From: Burkholderia ambifaria
GTDB lineage: Bacteria > Pseudomonadota > Gammaproteobacteria > Burkholderiales > Burkholderiaceae
DNA length: 64,000 bases
Direction: 5' to 3'
Assembly: GCF_001443045.1 (NCBI RefSeq)
Contig: NZ_LKPJ01000034.1
Span: 1 to 64,000, forward strand
Positions 63,310 through 64,000 of the stretch are shown in pieces. A program made the position numbers and the translations under genes. Each line of letters starts with the position of its first letter. The stretch's first letter is position 1. The notes under the pieces are model-generated. The model was not told where the DNA came from and made no database searches. It saw only the letters and a program-made list of their open reading frames with translations.

Positions 63310-63429
63310 CTTGCCTGCGATAATTTATCGGGGGCACATCAAAACCGCTGCCATCCACCCGCAGCGCGCACAATCGCCGACCCCGGCGGCTTATCATCGG
63401 CGAATCCTTCACGCACAGCCGATGTCGCC

Positions 63430-63816
63430 ATGCATACCCACCTGCGCATCGCCCGCCCAGTCGCCGACCTCGCCCGAACCGAGCGTATGTATTGCGGCGC
63501 GTTCGAGTGGTCGGTGCTCGCGCGCTTCGACGATCACGACGGCTTCTCCGGCGTCATGCTCGGACGTGAAGGGCTCGACTACCACTTCGAATTCACGCAC
63601 TGCCCGGCGCATCCGGTCGCACCATCACCGACGCCCGAAGACCTGATCGTTTTCTACCTGCCCGACCACAGCGCATGGGAAGCCGCATGCGCACGCGCAA
63701 CCGCGCACGGCTTCATGCGCGTGACATCGTTCAATCCGTATTGGGATGCATCCGGACAGACGTTCGAGGACGCCGATGGCTACCGGATCGTCCTGCAGAA
63801 CGCGACGTGGCATTGA
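63430..63816 (+). CDS. VOC-superfamily protein (YycE-like)
   Basis: A 128-residue single VOC domain: HLRIARPVADLARTERMYCG, GREGLDYHFEFTHC in the middle and FEDADGYRIVLQNATWH at the end. The likely ligands are His3/5 and the late Tyr/Gln region; the last glutamate ligand of glyoxalase I is not present, so the reaction is unknown. The ATG is at 63430. An upstream terminator makes it a separate unit. Confidence 0.88.
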   Translation: MHTHLRIARPVADLARTERMYCGAFEWSVLARFDDHDGFSGVMLGREGLDYHFEFTHCPAHPVAPSPTPEDLIVFYLPDHSAWEAACARATAHGFMRVTSFNPYWDASGQTFEDADGYRIVLQNATWH

Positions 63817-63869
63817 CGGGCAAGCATGCCCGAACCGTTACGCGCGGACATCGCCGTCGGGACGAACAG

Positions 63870-64000
63870 TCATCGCACGCGCGACAAACACCCGATGCCG
63901 TCGCAACGCATGCCCTTGCGGCAACCCAGGATGATCGAAATCGCGCATCGGCTGCGCCAGCATTCCGAGCCGCTGCGCCACGTGCTGCGATCGCAGGTTG
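63870..64000 (-). CDS. GNAT-family N-acetyltransferase, C-terminal part (cut by window edge)
   Basis: 43 residues ending at a TGA (complement of 63870-63872). NLRSQHVAQRLGM and DFDHPGLPQGHALRRHRVF match the end of RimJ/RimL-type acetyltransferases, which acetylate N-termini or small molecules. The rest lies to the right of the window. Confidence 0.7.
   Translation of the reverse strand, partial: TCDRSTWRSGSECWRSRCAISIILGCRKGMRCDGIGCLSRVR

Larger units (their letters stand above)
63089..63429 (+). other. Intergenic region with a possible small RNA
   Basis: 341 bp. The right-hand part holds a promoter, two hairpins and a terminator in a span of 90 bp, described separately; the left part shows no gene. 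Confidence 0.5.

Overview
The window is high-GC DNA whose real genes show strong G/C third-position bias. It is almost certainly from the second chromosome of a Burkholderia cepacia complex bacterium. The strongest sign is the block at 60.2-63.1 kb: a LuxR-type receptor that reads as CepR, a divergent RsaM-type modulator, a LuxI-type synthase that reads as CepI, and the conserved gene that follows cepI. This is the complex's cep quorum-sensing locus. The species cannot be fixed from the sequence alone.

Left part (0-33.5 kb). The first kilobase is a low-GC scar: the 5' end of an IS3-type transposase gene directly abuts the 3' remnant of a DUF6402-like gene, with a small membrane protein behind it. 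Ordinary chromosome-2 genes follow: a chemotaxis receptor; a DHA2 efflux pump; a quinone oxidoreductase with its divergent LysR regulator; a PAT-like acetyltransferase with a MerR regulator; and a YhhN protein. Next is a four-gene operon (Baeyer-Villiger monooxygenase, SDR, metal-dependent hydrolase, alpha/beta hydrolase) behind a perfect TetR-type operator. A urea transporter, aldolase and tautomerase run leads into a low-GC island with two orphan genes. After that come the giant NAD-glutamate dehydrogenase, a small enzyme group (methyltransferase, VOC protein, arylamine N-acetyltransferase), an amidase, a degenerate universal stress protein, a 36-residue membrane protein, an NRAMP transporter remnant, and an hcp-hcr nitrosative-stress operon preceded by a textbook NsrR site.

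Centre (33.8-50.0 kb). Fourteen genes on the minus strand form a catabolic cluster. It contains a Rieske oxygenase alpha subunit, a Rieske ferredoxin and a ferredoxin reductase, a small helix-domain protein, two SDRs, a cupin, an alpha/beta hydrolase, an IclR regulator, a ThDP enzyme, an aspartate-dehydrogenase-like protein, an aldehyde dehydrogenase, a type I extradiol dioxygenase and an aromatic-acid-type MFS importer. A divergent porin and a second, paralogous IclR regulator lie upstream. Both divergent promoters carry the same GTTCC-N6-GGAAC operator just downstream of their -10 boxes, so the porin and the pathway are probably one IclR-controlled regulon. The substrate is unknown. This is the best candidate in the window for an undescribed system.

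Right part (50-64 kb). It holds AlkB and RutE/HadB-like enzymes, a membrane metallophosphoesterase, a ytcA-mdtN-mdtO-mdtP-type efflux operon, and an MgtC-family gene behind a 250-nt leader with a short upstream reading frame and two hairpins. The cep locus follows, then a possible small RNA with an anti-Shine-Dalgarno motif, a VOC protein and the 3' end of a GNAT acetyltransferase. I saw no rRNA, tRNA or CRISPR array.
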